From contig DATAUC010000091.1 in the NCBI GenBank assembly GCA_036268485.1, positions 97,241 through 161,240 on the forward strand: a stretch of 64,000 nucleotides of DNA. Reading direction: 5' to 3'. Both the position numbers and the translations under genes were made by a program. The notes below the pieces were generated by a model. The model ran no database searches, was not told the origin of the DNA, and saw only the letters and a program-made list of their open reading frames with translations. This DNA is from Bog-473 sp036268485 (GTDB taxonomy: Bacteria; Actinomycetota; Acidimicrobiia; Acidimicrobiales; RAAP-2). Shown one piece after another: positions 35,467 through 44,200 of the stretch. Every line of letters begins with the position of its first letter. Positions within the stretch are counted from its first letter, which is position 1.

Positions 35467-35823
35467 TTGCCGACCTATGAGTACGCCTGCACGGCGTGTG
35501 GGCACCGGCTCGAAGCTGTCCAGAAGTTCACCGACGACGCGCTGACGGTCTGCCCCGAATGCGGCGGCGCCCTGCGCAAGGTCTTCGGCGCCGTCGGCAT
35601 CGTGCTCAAGGGCAGCGGCTTCTACAAGACCGACTCCCGCTCGTCAGGCGAACGGTCCGCCGTGGCCAAGGACACCGGCGGCGGCTCCAAGGACGCCGGC
35701 TCCTCCGACTCCTCCTCCAGCACCACCTCGACCGAAACGAGCACCAAGACCGAGACCACCAAGCCGTCGACCAGCAGCGACGGCGCGGCCAAAGCCACCA
35801 AGCCCGCCACCACCCCCAGCTGA
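35467..35823 (+). CDS. FmdB-family zinc-ribbon protein
   Basis: A 118-residue protein whose first 60 residues are an FmdB/CxxC_CXXC_SSSS zinc ribbon: MPTYEYACTACGHRLE (Cys8, Cys11) and CPEC (Cys29, Cys32), then GVGF-like IVLKGSGFYKTDSR. The C-terminal half is a Ser/Thr/Lys/Glu-rich low-complexity tail. Start is TTG 35467, chosen because AAGGAG lies 6 bases upstream and MPTYEY is the family N-terminus. The CIRCE-like site directly upstream suggests heat-shock or proteotoxic control. Function of the family is unresolved. Confidence 0.85.
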   Translation: MPTYEYACTACGHRLEAVQKFTDDALTVCPECGGALRKVFGAVGIVLKGSGFYKTDSRSSGERSAVAKDTGGGSKDAGSSDSSSSTTSTETSTKTETTKPSTSSDGAAKATKPATTPS

Positions 35824-35825
35824 CT

Positions 35826-35841
35826 CGGGCGCCGGCGCCCG
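35826..35841. terminator. GC-rich palindrome between convergent genes
   Basis: CGGGCGCCGGCGCCCG is a perfect 16-bp palindrome that can fold as a 6-bp stem with a CCGG loop. It lies directly after the zinc-ribbon stop and before the convergent tldE stop. It may end transcription from both sides, although no U-tract follows. Confidence 0.45.
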
Positions 35842-35860
35842 GCCCATCAACCCTGGCGGA

Positions 35861-37225
35861 TCAGTTGTCCCCGCTGAGCTGCATGTCGCCGATGGCCAGC
35901 GTCTGGCCGGCCGCCACCCCGGGCAGCCAGCGCACGTCGCTGCCGATGGCCACGACCGACTGCAGCATGCGCTGCAGCATGCTGGCCACGGTCACCTCAC
36001 GGACGGGTTCGGCAAACACGCCGTTGCGAACCATGAGACCTTCGGCGCCCACCGAGAAATCACCGCTCACCGGGTTCACCCCCGAGTGCATGCCGGTAAC
36101 CGACTGCACGTAGAGCGCGTCCCCCACGCTGGCCAGGATCTCCTCGGCCCCCTGGGTGCCCGGGGCCAGGAGGAGGGCCCGGCAGCCGGCCGACGGCGTG
36201 CCGGCGAAGCCGCCCCGCACCGCCGATCCGGTCGATCGGGTCTGGGCCCGCCGGGCCGAGACGGTGTCGAAGACGAACATGCGGAGCACGCCGTCCTCAA
36301 TGAGGATGTTGCGCCGGCAGGCCAGGCCCTCGGCGTCGTAGGCCGCGGCGGCGAAGGCCCGCGGGTCAGTGGGATCGTCGACCAGCGTCACGCTGGGGTG
36401 CGCCACCACCTCGCCGATCCGTCCGGCGAAGAACGACCGGCCCTTGACCACCGCTTCGCCCGAGAGGGCGGAGGCCACCACCGACAGCAGGGTCGAGACC
36501 ACGCGGGGATCGAAGATGACGGTGCAGCGTCCGGACTGGGCCTTGCGCGCTCCCAGCAGCCGGGTGGCCCGCTCGACCGCTTCGCGCTGGGCCCAGTCCG
36601 AGTCCAGGTCGGCCGGCGAACGGCCCACGCTGAAACCGGTTCCGGTCTGGGTGTCGGCTGCATCACCGGCGATGGCGTCCACCGACACCGAGGCCGTGGT
36701 GCGCCGGGCCGTCGATCGGATGCCGGTGGTCGAGGCCAGAGCCACCTCGGTGCGGGCGTCGGAGTAGTCGGCCGAGGAAACTTGGCGGATGCGCGGGTCG
36801 GCCCCCCTGGTGGCCCGCTCCAGGTCGATGGCCAGCGCGATCTTGGCGTCCATGGCGGTCGAAGCCACCCGGTCGTCCCACAGATCGATGTCGACCGCGG
36901 CCTGACCGTCGGGCACGGCCAGGACCACATCGGGGTCGGGCGTGGCGTAGCGGGCGTTGTCGCGGGCGTCGCTGAGCGCGGCTTCAATGACGGTCGGGTC
37001 GAGCGATCCGGCCCAGGCGAACCCGAGACGGCTGCCTTCTCCCTCGGGCCCGTCGAGGATAAGGCGGATGCCCACGCCGGACGAGTCGGCCGAGGTGAGC
37101 GATTCGACGGCACCTTCGTAGGCCCGCACCTCGTTCTCGGTGCCCCGGGTGACGTAGACCTCCATGCTCTCGCCCGGACGGGCCTGGTCGACCACCGAAG
37201 TGGCCAGGGTCAGAAGATCGGTCAT
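35861..37225 (-). CDS. tldE: TldE/PmbA-family metalloprotease partner
   Basis: A 454-residue TldD/PmbA family protein lacking the HExxxH motif, hence the TldE subunit. Recognisable parts are DSSGVGIRLILDG near the N-terminus, the middle VSTLLSVVASALSGEAVVKGRSFFAGRIGEVV, and the C-terminal SGDFSVGAEGLMVRNGVFAEPVREVTVASM. In E. coli TldD and TldE form a heterodimeric protease that trims unfolded peptides, such as microcin B17 precursor. It overlaps tldD by ATGA and is certainly coupled to it. No peptide-precursor gene is seen nearby. Confidence 0.92.
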   Translation of the reverse strand: MTDLLTLATSVVDQARPGESMEVYVTRGTENEVRAYEGAVESLTSADSSGVGIRLILDGPEGEGSRLGFAWAGSLDPTVIEAALSDARDNARYATPDPDVVLAVPDGQAAVDIDLWDDRVASTAMDAKIALAIDLERATRGADPRIRQVSSADYSDARTEVALASTTGIRSTARRTTASVSVDAIAGDAADTQTGTGFSVGRSPADLDSDWAQREAVERATRLLGARKAQSGRCTVIFDPRVVSTLLSVVASALSGEAVVKGRSFFAGRIGEVVAHPSVTLVDDPTDPRAFAAAAYDAEGLACRRNILIEDGVLRMFVFDTVSARRAQTRSTGSAVRGGFAGTPSAGCRALLLAPGTQGAEEILASVGDALYVQSVTGMHSGVNPVSGDFSVGAEGLMVRNGVFAEPVREVTVASMLQRMLQSVVAIGSDVRWLPGVAAGQTLAIGDMQLSGDN

Positions 37226-38622
37226 CAGGCCGTACCGCCCAGGGTCACGCCGGTGATGCGCAGGGTGGCCTGCCCGCAGCCGACGGGCACGCTCTGCCCG
37301 TCCTTGCCACAGGTCCCGGGCGTCATGTCGAAATCGTTGGCCACGGCGTCGATGCGCCGCAGCACCTCGGGACCGTTGCCGATGAGGTTGGCATCTCGGA
37401 GGGGCTCGGTGATGTGACCGTCCTCAATCAGGTAGGCCTCGGTCGTCCCGAAGACGAAGTCCCCGGTGGCCGTGTTGACCTGGCCGCCACCGAGCTTGGT
37501 GACATAGACGCCCGTCGGGGTCTGGGCCACGATCTCGTCGGCGTTCTCCTTGCCGGCCAGAAGGTACGTATTGGTCATGCGCACCATGGGCAGGTGCTGG
37601 TAACTCTGACGGCGGCCGTTGCCCGAGCTGGCCCGACCCTCCTGGCGGGCCCGGAGCAGGTCCCACATGTAATCAGTCAGTACCCCGTCCTCGATCAGGA
37701 CGTTGCGGGCGGGCGCGCACCCTTCGTCATCCACCCCGAAGTTCCCCCACTCGCCGGCCACGGTGCCGTCGTCGACCAGCGTGACCAGTGGGCTGGCCAC
37801 CAGCTTTCCCACCTGGCCCGTATAGACCGAGGCGTCCTTGATGATGTGGTCGGCCTCTAGGCCGTGACCGCAAGCCTCGTGGAACAGGATGCCGCCGCTG
37901 CCGCCTTTAAGGACGATGGGGACCTCGCCCGATGGCGCCGGGCGGGCCGACAGCTTGGTCAGGGCGCGCACCGCCGCCGTGCGGGCGATGTCCTCGACGT
38001 TGTAGCGGTCGAAGACCTCGAACCCTTCGGTTCGGGCCAAGGTCTCGAAGCCCGTCTGCAGGCCGGTGTCCCCGTTGGCCACGCACATGACGCTGAAGCG
38101 GGTGCGGATCTGGTCGTCCCCGGCCAGCAGGCCGTCGGAGTTGGCGATGAGCACGCGGCGGCGGGTGTCGCCGCAGCCCACCTGCACCTGGCTGATGGCG
38201 CCTCCGGCCGACCGGGCGGCCTCGTCGGCCCGCACCAGCAGTTCGAGCTTGGCCGACTTGGCGATGGAGCCGGGCAGCGTCTTGGTGCCCCGGTCGCGCC
38301 CGTTCATGGGCCCCAGGGCCACCGTGCGGGTCCGGCCGCCGCCCTGGCGGGCCACCGACGCCGCCGCTTCCGCCGCGGCCATGAGCCCGGCTTCGCTCAG
38401 GTCCGCCGTATGGGCGAATCCCGTGGTGTCACCGTCGATGACGCGGATGCCCGCGCCGCGGGACCGGCCCGAGGACAGTTCTTCCACCCGGCGGTCGTCG
38501 AAGAGGGCACTGGACGTGGTGCTGTCCTCGGCGAACACCTCGGACAAGTCCCCGCCTCGATCCAGCGCCGCCGCCAGAACTCGCTGGAGCACGTCGGCCT
38601 CGATCAAAGCGGTATCAGTCAC
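37225..38622 (-). CDS. tldD: TldD metalloprotease catalytic subunit
   Basis: A 465-residue TldD. The zinc-binding motif is HEACGHGLEADH (HExxxH with a downstream His), preceded by PIVLKGGSGGILF. Other landmarks are RGAGIRVIDGDTTGFAHT near the N-terminus and GGGQVNTATGDFVFGTTEAYLIEDG with DFDMTPGTCGKDGQSVPVGCGQ at the end. Start is GTG 38622; upstream in-frame sequence runs antisense to the thioesterase gene. It is divergent from that gene by 19 bp. Confidence 0.93.
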   Translation of the reverse strand: MTDTALIEADVLQRVLAAALDRGGDLSEVFAEDSTTSSALFDDRRVEELSSGRSRGAGIRVIDGDTTGFAHTADLSEAGLMAAAEAAASVARQGGGRTRTVALGPMNGRDRGTKTLPGSIAKSAKLELLVRADEAARSAGGAISQVQVGCGDTRRRVLIANSDGLLAGDDQIRTRFSVMCVANGDTGLQTGFETLARTEGFEVFDRYNVEDIARTAAVRALTKLSARPAPSGEVPIVLKGGSGGILFHEACGHGLEADHIIKDASVYTGQVGKLVASPLVTLVDDGTVAGEWGNFGVDDEGCAPARNVLIEDGVLTDYMWDLLRARQEGRASSGNGRRQSYQHLPMVRMTNTYLLAGKENADEIVAQTPTGVYVTKLGGGQVNTATGDFVFGTTEAYLIEDGHITEPLRDANLIGNGPEVLRRIDAVANDFDMTPGTCGKDGQSVPVGCGQATLRITGVTLGGTA

Positions 38623-38641
38623 GAGCGGTATCGTAATCGTC

Positions 38642-39085
38642 GTGCCCAATCCATCCTCCGACGTGCGCAGCGCGGCTGGGCACGGGCCGCACTCTGGTCT
38701 CACGGCGCAAGTCGAACTCACGGTGGGCCCCGAGGACACGGCGGAGCACTTCCGTTCGGGCAATGTGCCGGTGCTGGCCACGCCCCGGCTCATCGCCCTG
38801 TGCGAGGAGGCCACCTGCCGGGCCACCGACGACCATCTGACCCCGGCCCAGTCGAGTGTGGCCACTCGCGTGCAGTTCGACCACCTGGCCCCGGTCGCCA
38901 TCGGCGGCGTCGTGCTGGCCGAGGCCACTCTGGTCAAGGTGGAGGGCCGCCGACTCATCTTCGCCGTCTCGGCCGCCCGCCTCGAGAGTGACGGCGGTGG
39001 TCTGGTGGGTGCCGGAAAGGTGACCCGGGTCCTCGTCGACGAGGCCATCTTCCTGGCCAAAGCCGGCGCGACCGGCCCGTCCTGA
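38642..39085 (+). CDS. FlK-like hotdog thioesterase
   Basis: A 147-residue single hotdog domain like fluoroacetyl-CoA thioesterase FlK. The signature VPVLATPRLIALCEEATCRA carries the conserved Thr and Glu, and SSVATRVQFDHLAPVAIG carries the conserved His region. It most likely hydrolyses a small acyl-CoA; many homologues are unassigned. Start is GTG 38642. The MFS gene follows, and a CTG codon in that gene's frame overlaps this stop codon. Confidence 0.8.
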   Translation: MPNPSSDVRSAAGHGPHSGLTAQVELTVGPEDTAEHFRSGNVPVLATPRLIALCEEATCRATDDHLTPAQSSVATRVQFDHLAPVAIGGVVLAEATLVKVEGRRLIFAVSAARLESDGGGLVGAGKVTRVLVDEAIFLAKAGATGPS

Positions 39086-39138
39086 CCAACCCTCCCGCAC
39101 TCGCCTCCGGCCGCCAGTCCCTGCGGGGCGCAGGACCG

Positions 39139-40281
39139 GTGGTGGCTGCGTTCATCACCTTCGGCCTCTTCTGGGGCAGCTGGGCCGTGCTGATCTTCAA
39201 CATTCAGCACACCTTCTCCCTCAACGACTCCGAACTCGGCCTCATGCTGGCGCTGGCCGTGGCGGTGGCCGGCGCCTCCAGCGCAGTCATGGCCCATCTG
39301 GCCGACCGCTTCGGGGCCCGCCGCCTGTTGTGGATCGCCCTCTTCGCCTGGTCCGTCCTGCTGCTGGCACTCAGCGCGGCACCCCGACGCTGGGAGTTCA
39401 TCGTGGCCCTTGTGGCCACCGAGATCGCCGGGGGCAGCATCGACACCGCCATGAACGCCGAGGCGTCGCATCGTCTGATGGGCCAGCCCGGCGTCCTGGT
39501 CCGCTTCCACGCCCTTTTCAACGTGGGCGCCCTTATTGGGGCGGCCGCCGCCGGCGTCGTCCTACACGCCGACATCTCCTGGCGTTGGATCTGGCCTTTC
39601 GTTGCCCTGGTCGCCCTGGTCGTGGGCATCTGGGCCCTCCTGACCGATCCGGGCACCGCGCTGGCCCAGCACGGGGCGAGCGTCGACGCACCACCGGCCC
39701 ATCCCGTGCGTCGCCTGCACCTCGATGGCCTGCTGCTCCTCTTGGCCGTCTTCGCCCTGGCCGAGGTCACCGAGGGCGGCGTCGACACCTGGGGCGTTCT
39801 GTACCTGCGCCATCAACTCTCGACGGGGGTCCTGCTGGGCGCCGGCGCCTACGTGGTCGGGCAGTTAGTGGCGGCCAGCACCCGCGGCGCCGGCGGCGCC
39901 ATGCTGGGGCGCCTCTCCACCCGCCATGCCTTGGTGGTGGGTGGCTGCGTGGCCGGAGGGGGCATCCTGCTCGAGTCCCTCACCCACGTCTCGGTCCTGG
40001 CCGCCATCGGGCTCGCTCTCGGTGCCGGCGGGGCTTCGCTCTTCTGGCCGCTCGTCATGAGCACGGTGAGCCGGTTGGCCACCCAGGTCATGAGCGCCGT
40101 GGGCACCTTCACCGCCGCCGGCTACATCGGGTGGGTGGCCGGGGCACCGCTGGTGGGCTGGATCTCCCAGACGTACGGTCCCGACCGTGGCCTGCAGGTT
40201 CTCGCCGTGGCCGCGCTGTGCGTCGCCGTGGCCTCGCTCATCCAGTCCGGTCGCAGTCCCGAACAAGTGGACACGGACTAA
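39139..40281 (+). CDS. MFS-family transporter
   Basis: A 380-residue major facilitator with 11-12 hydrophobic segments. It resembles YbjJ/fucose-permease-like members: GLFWGSWAVLIFNIQHTFSLNDSELGLMLALAVAVAGASSAVMAHLADRFGARRLL includes the loop 2-3 motif (ADRFGARR), and the second half has GGVDTWGVLYLRHQLSTG. Annotated start is GTG 39139; the frame stays open upstream to a CTG at 39082 that overlaps the thioesterase stop, so translation may begin earlier. Substrate unknown. Confidence 0.82.
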   Translation: MVAAFITFGLFWGSWAVLIFNIQHTFSLNDSELGLMLALAVAVAGASSAVMAHLADRFGARRLLWIALFAWSVLLLALSAAPRRWEFIVALVATEIAGGSIDTAMNAEASHRLMGQPGVLVRFHALFNVGALIGAAAAGVVLHADISWRWIWPFVALVALVVGIWALLTDPGTALAQHGASVDAPPAHPVRRLHLDGLLLLLAVFALAEVTEGGVDTWGVLYLRHQLSTGVLLGAGAYVVGQLVAASTRGAGGAMLGRLSTRHALVVGGCVAGGGILLESLTHVSVLAAIGLALGAGGASLFWPLVMSTVSRLATQVMSAVGTFTAAGYIGWVAGAPLVGWISQTYGPDRGLQVLAVAALCVAVASLIQSGRSPEQVDTD

Positions 40282-40296
40282 CGTGGAGTCAGCGCC

Positions 40297-42300
40297 ATGA
40301 TTTTGCAAAGCATCGAGACACCGGCCGACATAAAGGCTCTCAGCCAGGACCAACTCACGACCCTGGCCGAAGAAATCCGCGCCTTCATCATTGAGAGCGT
40401 GACCACGACCGGTGGCCATCTGGGCTCGAATTTGGGCGCTGTCGAGCTGACCCTGGCCGTGCACCGCGTCTTCGACTCCCCGCGCGACGTGATCCTCTGG
40501 GACACCGGACACCAGGCCTACGTGCACAAACTGCTGACGGGCCGGCGCTTCGGGTTTAAGTCGCTCAAGCAGGCCGGCGGCATGTCGGGCTACCCCAACC
40601 GGGCCGAGTCCGAGCACGACTGGATTGAGAACAGCCACGCCTCGACCGCGCTCTCCTACGCCCACGGCATGGCCAACGCCTTCACGCTGCTGGGCGACGC
40701 CGACGAACGCCGGGTCGTGGCCGTGGTGGGCGACGGCGCCCTCACCGGCGGCATGGCCTACGAGGCGCTGAACAACCTCGGGCACTCGGGCCGCCGCGTC
40801 GTCATCGTCCTCAACGACAACGGGCGCTCGTACGCGCCCACCGTCTCGCAGCTCTCGCAGAGCCTCACCAGTTTGCGCTTGCACCCGGCCTACACGCAGA
40901 CCCGCGAGCGCCTGCGCAACCGGCTGCGCGGTCTGCCGGCCTTCGGGCCCCTGGCTTACTCCAGCGTGCACTCGCTCACGAGTGCCATTCGCGAAATGGT
41001 GGCGCCGCACACCTTCTTCGAAGCCCTGGGCGTGCGCTACGCCGGCCCCATTGACGGCCACGACGTCGAGTTGATGGAGCAGGCCTTCGCCCACGCCGCC
41101 GAGTGGGACGGGCCGATTGTGGTCCACGTCCTCACCCAGAAGGGTCGCGGCTACGCGCCGGCCGAAGAGGACGACGTGCAGCGCTTGCACGACGTGAAGG
41201 CCAGCAAGTCGCCTTCGCAGGAGAACACGGTCGGCAGTTCAGCCGGGGTGGCGCTGGGTGGCTCGGCGGCGGCCGACGGTGGTGGCGTGTCCACGCCCGG
41301 CCTGCGGCCCGACGCCGACATCAACGCCCTGCCGCTGCGGGCCGCCACCTACGGCGACGCCTTTACCCGGGCCCTCCTCCAGGCCGCCGAAGCCGACGAC
41401 CACATCGTCGCCCTCACCGCGGCCATGCCAGGGCCGACCGGCCTGCTGCCCTTCCAGGCCCGCTTCCCCGATCGCTTCTTCGACGTCGGTATCGCCGAGC
41501 AGCACGAGGTGACCTCGGCGGCCGGTATGGCCATGGGCGGCATCCGTCCGGTGGTGGCCGTCTACTCCACGTTCTTCAGCCGGGCCTTCGACCAGGCCAA
41601 CCTCGACGTCGGCCTGCACCAGAGTCCGGTGGTCTTCGCCCTGGATCGGGCCGGCATCACCGGCGACGACGGGCCCAGCCACCACGGCATCCTCGACATG
41701 GCGCTGGCGCTGGCCATCCCCGGCATGACCGTGTTCGCCCCCTCGGCCGCCGAAGAGGTCGGCCCCATGTTGCGCACGGCCCTCGAGTTGGACGGGCCGT
41801 CCACCATCCGCTTCCCCAAGAGTGCGCCCCGCCACATCGGCGAGGACGAAGTGGGCCACGGCCTGTCCGCCCACCAGTTGCGCCAGGGCGACGGATCGGT
41901 GTGTCTCCTCGGCGTGGGCAAGCTGGTGGACGCCTGCCTGGCCGCGGCCGACGAGCTGGCGACCGAAGGCATTGAAGCCACCGTGTGGGACGTGCGGTTG
42001 GTCTCACCACCCGACCCCGCCCTGCTGGCCGATGCCGCCCGGCACGCCTTGGTCGTGAGCGCCGAGGACGGTGTGCGCCACGGTGGCGCCGGCGCCTTCC
42101 TGATCGATGCCATGGCGGCTGACGTGGAGGCCCACGGGAACGGCACACCGATCACACGAGTGCTCGGTGTGCCGCGCCAATACATCGCGCAGGGCAAGGC
42201 CGACGACATTCTGGTCAGCCTGGGCCTGAGCGGCCCCGGCATCGCCGAGAGCGTGCGCCGGGCCTGGCAGCCGGCCATGGCCGACCACAAACCCTCCTAG
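40297..42300 (+). CDS. dxs: 1-deoxy-D-xylulose-5-phosphate synthase
   Basis: A 667-residue DXS, the first enzyme of the MEP isoprenoid pathway, joining pyruvate and glyceraldehyde-3-phosphate. The ThDP motif is GDGALTGGMAYEALNNLG near residue 147, the catalytic His lies in GGHLGSNLG, and the transketolase-pyrimidine domain has FDVGIAEQHEVTSAAGMA and DRAGITGDDGPSHHGILD. A Gly/Ser-rich linker of about 35 residues near 310-345 is longer than usual. It starts 15 bp after the MFS stop, so it may be in that operon. Confidence 0.96.
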   Translation: MILQSIETPADIKALSQDQLTTLAEEIRAFIIESVTTTGGHLGSNLGAVELTLAVHRVFDSPRDVILWDTGHQAYVHKLLTGRRFGFKSLKQAGGMSGYPNRAESEHDWIENSHASTALSYAHGMANAFTLLGDADERRVVAVVGDGALTGGMAYEALNNLGHSGRRVVIVLNDNGRSYAPTVSQLSQSLTSLRLHPAYTQTRERLRNRLRGLPAFGPLAYSSVHSLTSAIREMVAPHTFFEALGVRYAGPIDGHDVELMEQAFAHAAEWDGPIVVHVLTQKGRGYAPAEEDDVQRLHDVKASKSPSQENTVGSSAGVALGGSAAADGGGVSTPGLRPDADINALPLRAATYGDAFTRALLQAAEADDHIVALTAAMPGPTGLLPFQARFPDRFFDVGIAEQHEVTSAAGMAMGGIRPVVAVYSTFFSRAFDQANLDVGLHQSPVVFALDRAGITGDDGPSHHGILDMALALAIPGMTVFAPSAAEEVGPMLRTALELDGPSTIRFPKSAPRHIGEDEVGHGLSAHQLRQGDGSVCLLGVGKLVDACLAAADELATEGIEATVWDVRLVSPPDPALLADAARHALVVSAEDGVRHGGAGAFLIDAMAADVEAHGNGTPITRVLGVPRQYIAQGKADDILVSLGLSGPGIAESVRRAWQPAMADHKPS

Positions 42301-43049
42301 GGACGCGGAATCCCGTTGGCCCCGTTGGCCCGCACGAAGTCGTTCACTTCGTAGTACGCCTCAATCGACTCGCCGGCGTCACCCCAGAATCCCTCCAGCA
42401 CGTCATAGGCCATCTGCCCCTGGTTGACGTAGTGGTTGTTGACATCGGTGATCTCGAGCTCGCCCCGGCCTGACGGCGTGAGGGTGGGAATCACGCCGAA
42501 GACGTTGGCGTCGTAGCAGTAGATACCGGTCACCCCGAAGTTGCTCGCCGGCACCTCGGGCTTCTCCTCAATCCGCTCGACCCGGCCGTCGGCCGACAGC
42601 ACGGGCACGCCGAGGTGGCGCAGATGCTCGGGCTCCTCCACCGGCGTCAGCAGGATGCGGGCTCCGACAGGGTCGGCCCGGAAGGCGTCGACCATCGGCT
42701 TGATGGAGCGCTCCATCACGTTGTCGGCCAACATCACCAGCACCGGATCGCCGTCGACGAAACGCTCGGCCAGGCCCAACGCCTCGGCGATGCCGCCGGC
42801 GTTCTCCTGGTAGGCGTAGGTCAGCAGGTCGATCCCGAAGTCGTGCCCGTTGCCCAGCAGGCGCAGGAAGTCCCCGGCGTGGGCTCCGCCGGTCACCAAC
42901 ATGATCTCGTCAATGCCGGCGGCCACCAAGGCCTCGATCGACCAGGCGATCATGGGCCGGTCGTAAATGGGCAGCAGGTGCTTGTTGGTGATCCGGGTCA
43001 AGGGGTACAGGCGCGAGCCCGTACCGCCGGCCAGCAGGACACCCTTCAT
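42297..43049 (-). CDS. Sugar-1-phosphate nucleotidyltransferase (RmlA-like, short form)
   Basis: A 250-residue nucleotidyltransferase with the signature LAGGTGSRLYPLTRITNKHLLPIYDRPMI, then VLMLADNVM with the metal-binding Asp, EEKPEVPASNFGVTGIYCYD, and RGELEITDVNNHYV. These motifs are those of glucose-1-phosphate thymidylyltransferase. The protein is about 40 residues shorter than enterobacterial RmlA and so lacks the C-terminal allosteric extension. No other dTDP-sugar gene lies nearby. Its stop overlaps the dxs stop by four bases. Confidence 0.88.
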   Translation of the reverse strand: MKGVLLAGGTGSRLYPLTRITNKHLLPIYDRPMIAWSIEALVAAGIDEIMLVTGGAHAGDFLRLLGNGHDFGIDLLTYAYQENAGGIAEALGLAERFVDGDPVLVMLADNVMERSIKPMVDAFRADPVGARILLTPVEEPEHLRHLGVPVLSADGRVERIEEKPEVPASNFGVTGIYCYDANVFGVIPTLTPSGRGELEITDVNNHYVNQGQMAYDVLEGFWGDAGESIEAYYEVNDFVRANGANGIPRP

Positions 43050-43090
43050 CGCGAAACGGGGGCGAACATCGTCGTATGCATCCCGCGTGC

Positions 43091-44200
43091 TTAGTCGAAA
43101 GTGAGGACGCCGCGAGCCACGCGCCCGGCGTGCATCTCGTCCACCACTTCGGAGAAGCGGTCCAGCGGGCGGGTCAGCGACACCAATTCGTCCAACATGA
43201 GCTGGCCCGACAGGTAGAAGTCGACCATGAGCGGGATGTCGTGGTGCGGCCGGGCCGAGCCGTAACGGCAGCCGATGAGGCCGCGATCGACGTAGGCCAG
43301 GGCATTGACGTCCACCGACACCTCGGTGCCCCGCGGTGGGATGCCGATGGCCACGGCCGTGCCGCCCCAGTCCAGGCAGTCCAGGGCGCTGCGCAGCACG
43401 GCCGGGTGGCCCACGCAGTCGAAGGCCCAGGTCACGCCGCCCAGGGGAAAGAGCGCCCCGGCGGCTGACTCGCGGTTGGCCGGCGTCAGGGCGCGCACGG
43501 CCGCCGCGGCATCGGCGTCGGAGGCATCGACGAAGTGGGTGGCGCCGAACTGGCGGCCCAGGGTCTCCTTGGCGGCCATGGTGTCCACCGCCACGATGCG
43601 CGTCGCGCCGGCAATGCGCAGGCCCTGAATCACGTTGAGGCCCACGCCGCCCACGCCGAAGACGGCGGCGGTGTCACCCGGGCGCACCTTGGCCCGGTTC
43701 AGGACCGCACCGACACCGGTCAGCACGCCGCACCCGATGAGACAGGCGGAGGTCAGCGGGACCTCCTTGGGGATGCGCACCACCTGCACCTCGCTGACCA
43801 CTGTCATCTCCGAAAACACCGACACGGCGGCGAACGCGTTGGCTGGCTCGCCCTTGTAGGTGAAGGGCGCCGAGATGTTGCCCAACGAAGCCCGGCACCA
43901 CGTGGGATGCCCGGTGCTACAGGCTCGGCACACCCCGCAGCTGGCCAGAGTGGCGATGACGACGTGGTCGCCCGGCTTCACCGATTTCACGGCCGAGCCG
44001 ACGGATTCGACCACACCGGCGCCCTCATGCCCCAGCACCGCCGGCGCGGGGAACGGGATGGTGCCGTCAATGACCGAGAGGTCGGAGTGGCAGACGCCGG
44101 CCGCCACCACGGTGATCCTCACTTCGTTCGGTCCGGGCTGGCGCACCTCGAGTGCGTCGGTGACCTCCACCCCTTCACCGGTGTAGACGATGCCTCGCAT
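43091..44200 (-). CDS. Zinc-dependent alcohol dehydrogenase (class III-like MDR)
   Basis: A 369-residue medium-chain dehydrogenase. The catalytic zinc site is in GVCHSDLS and GHEGAGVVESVG, the structural zinc in CGVCRACSTGHPTWC, and the Rossmann motif is VFGVGGVGLNVIQG. It oxidises an alcohol with NAD(P) or a bound nicotinamide. Start is ATG 44200 with GAGGAG 8 bases upstream, overlapping the fadD3-like stop by one base. As last gene of the fadE30-ipdF-fadD3 operon it probably handles an alcohol intermediate or a substrate side chain. Confidence 0.88.
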   Translation of the reverse strand: MRGIVYTGEGVEVTDALEVRQPGPNEVRITVVAAGVCHSDLSVIDGTIPFPAPAVLGHEGAGVVESVGSAVKSVKPGDHVVIATLASCGVCRACSTGHPTWCRASLGNISAPFTYKGEPANAFAAVSVFSEMTVVSEVQVVRIPKEVPLTSACLIGCGVLTGVGAVLNRAKVRPGDTAAVFGVGGVGLNVIQGLRIAGATRIVAVDTMAAKETLGRQFGATHFVDASDADAAAAVRALTPANRESAAGALFPLGGVTWAFDCVGHPAVLRSALDCLDWGGTAVAIGIPPRGTEVSVDVNALAYVDRGLIGCRYGSARPHHDIPLMVDFYLSGQLMLDELVSLTRPLDRFSEVVDEMHAGRVARGVLTFD

